Positions 14,712 to 15,140 of a DNA stretch of 15,140 nucleotides are shown one piece after another. The stretch comes from Prolixibacteraceae bacterium (GTDB lineage: Bacteria > Bacteroidota > Bacteroidia > Bacteroidales > Prolixibacteraceae), in NCBI GenBank assembly GCA_027451165.1, contig DAIDJX010000051.1, positions 1-15,140 of the forward strand, read 5' to 3'. The stretch's first letter is position 1. Each line of letters starts with the position of its first letter. Both the position numbers and the translations under genes were made by a program. The notes beneath the pieces were generated by a model. That model did no database searches and had not been told where the DNA came from. It saw only the letters and a program-made list of their open reading frames with translations.

Positions 14712-15140
14712 TCAATATTCTTTCGCCTCTTCCCGGCCATCAATCACCCGGAAAATGCCTTCCGCCAATGCTTCCATTTCGTTGCTGCCAGGATAAACAT
14801 AATATTCGGTCAGTGATCCGACATATTCTTTCAGGTCGGCAGTGAACCGGTCGTTGTAAGCAATTCCCCCGGTGATGATGATGGCCCGGGCTTTTCCTTT
14901 GGATGCGGCAAAACAGGCTCCTGTCTCTTTGGCGATTTGATACACGAAAGCGCGGTAGATCAAGTCGGCTTGTTTGTCGCCACTGTCCGTCATTTTAAGT
15001 ACTTCCCGCAGGTCTTCCGTACCGAGGTAAGCTTTGAGGCCACTGTTTTTGGACAGAAGAACTTCTGTTTTTTCAAATCCAAGTTCCTGGCATAATTTAA
15101 TCACTCCCCTCAGGGGGAGCGCTCCTGCCCGGTTTGGGGA
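14712..15140 (-). CDS. buk: Butyrate kinase, C-terminal part (N-terminus beyond window edge)
   Basis: 142 residues of the C-terminus are visible; the frame is open to the right edge, so the gene starts outside the window. The segment SPNRAGALPLRGVIKLC matches the acetokinase-family butyrate kinase region usually read as SPxRTGGLP, and IIITGGIAYNDRF is the conserved ATPase-fold motif near the end. The C-terminal SNEMEALAEGIFRVI is also typical. The enzyme interconverts butyryl-phosphate plus ADP and butyrate plus ATP in the cytoplasm. A GTG at 15104 could be mistaken for a start, but the conserved motif continues upstream of it. It is unrelated in function to the PUL and converges on the LTxxQ gene. 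A branched-chain acid kinase role is possible, as for related enzymes. Confidence 0.9.
   Translation of the reverse strand, partial: SPNRAGALPLRGVIKLCQELGFEKTEVLLSKNSGLKAYLGTEDLREVLKMTDSGDKQADLIYRAFVYQIAKETGACFAASKGKARAIIITGGIAYNDRFTADLKEYVGSLTEYYVYPGSNEMEALAEGIFRVIDGREEAKEY

Noticed and set aside
14712..15104. Butyrate kinase as a short complete gene starting at the GTG at 15104
   Set aside because: The conserved acetokinase-family segment (SPNRAGALP) continues in frame upstream to the window edge, so this is the tail of a longer gene.
1..15140. tRNA or rRNA genes, CRISPR arrays, insertion sequences or integration sites
   Set aside because: I found no regularly spaced repeats, transposase-like proteins, terminal inverted repeats or tRNA-like sequence in the window.

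Overview
The window comes from a Bacteroidota genome, most likely an anaerobic member of the Bacteroidales/Marinilabiliales group. The evidence is a SusC/SusD pair, an ECF sigma/FecR anti-sigma pair of the Bacteroidota type, two matches to the Bacteroidota -7 promoter element TAnnTTTG, mostly absent Shine-Dalgarno sequences, and a butyrate kinase gene. Finer placement cannot be made from the sequence alone.

Layout: almost everything from 1 to 14022 is one polysaccharide utilization locus (PUL) on the minus strand. In transcription order it holds an ECF sigma factor (13459-14022), a FecR-type anti-sigma factor (12420-13373), a SusC-type TonB-dependent transporter with an N-terminal STN signalling domain (8908-12279), a SusD-type surface lipoprotein (7120-8889), an S1-type sulfatase (5560-7038), a periplasmic FAD-dependent oxidoreductase with an N-terminal beta-rich domain (3653-5494), an unassigned six-hairpin glycoside hydrolase (1659-3644), and an alpha-L-rhamnosidase (GH78-like) cut by the left window edge (1-1640). 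Short gaps (8-82 bp) suggest that susC through the rhamnosidase are co-transcribed. A terminator-like hairpin after susD may lower expression of the enzyme genes relative to susCD. Divergent from the sigma gene is a small secreted LTxxQ (Spy/CpxP-like) protein (14181-14678, plus strand). It converges on a butyrate kinase gene cut by the right edge (14712-15140, minus).

How it may work (inference): SusD and SusC capture and import an oligosaccharide. The STN domain of SusC reports transport to the periplasmic part of FecR, which frees the sigma factor to raise susCD transcription. The sulfatase, oxidoreductase and two glycosidases then dismantle the glycan. A sulfatase together with a rhamnosidase points to a sulfated, rhamnose-containing polysaccharide (ulvan-like or rhamnan-like), but the substrate is not proven by sequence.

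The most interesting non-coding signal is between fecR and susC. On the plus strand, opposite to both genes, a -7 promoter element (TACATTTG, 12279-12286) is followed by a strong intrinsic terminator (11-bp stem plus seven T, 12340-12374). Together they define a possible antisense small RNA of about 80 nt covering most of the susC leader, reminiscent of the DonS family of cis-antisense PUL repressors described in Bacteroides fragilis.
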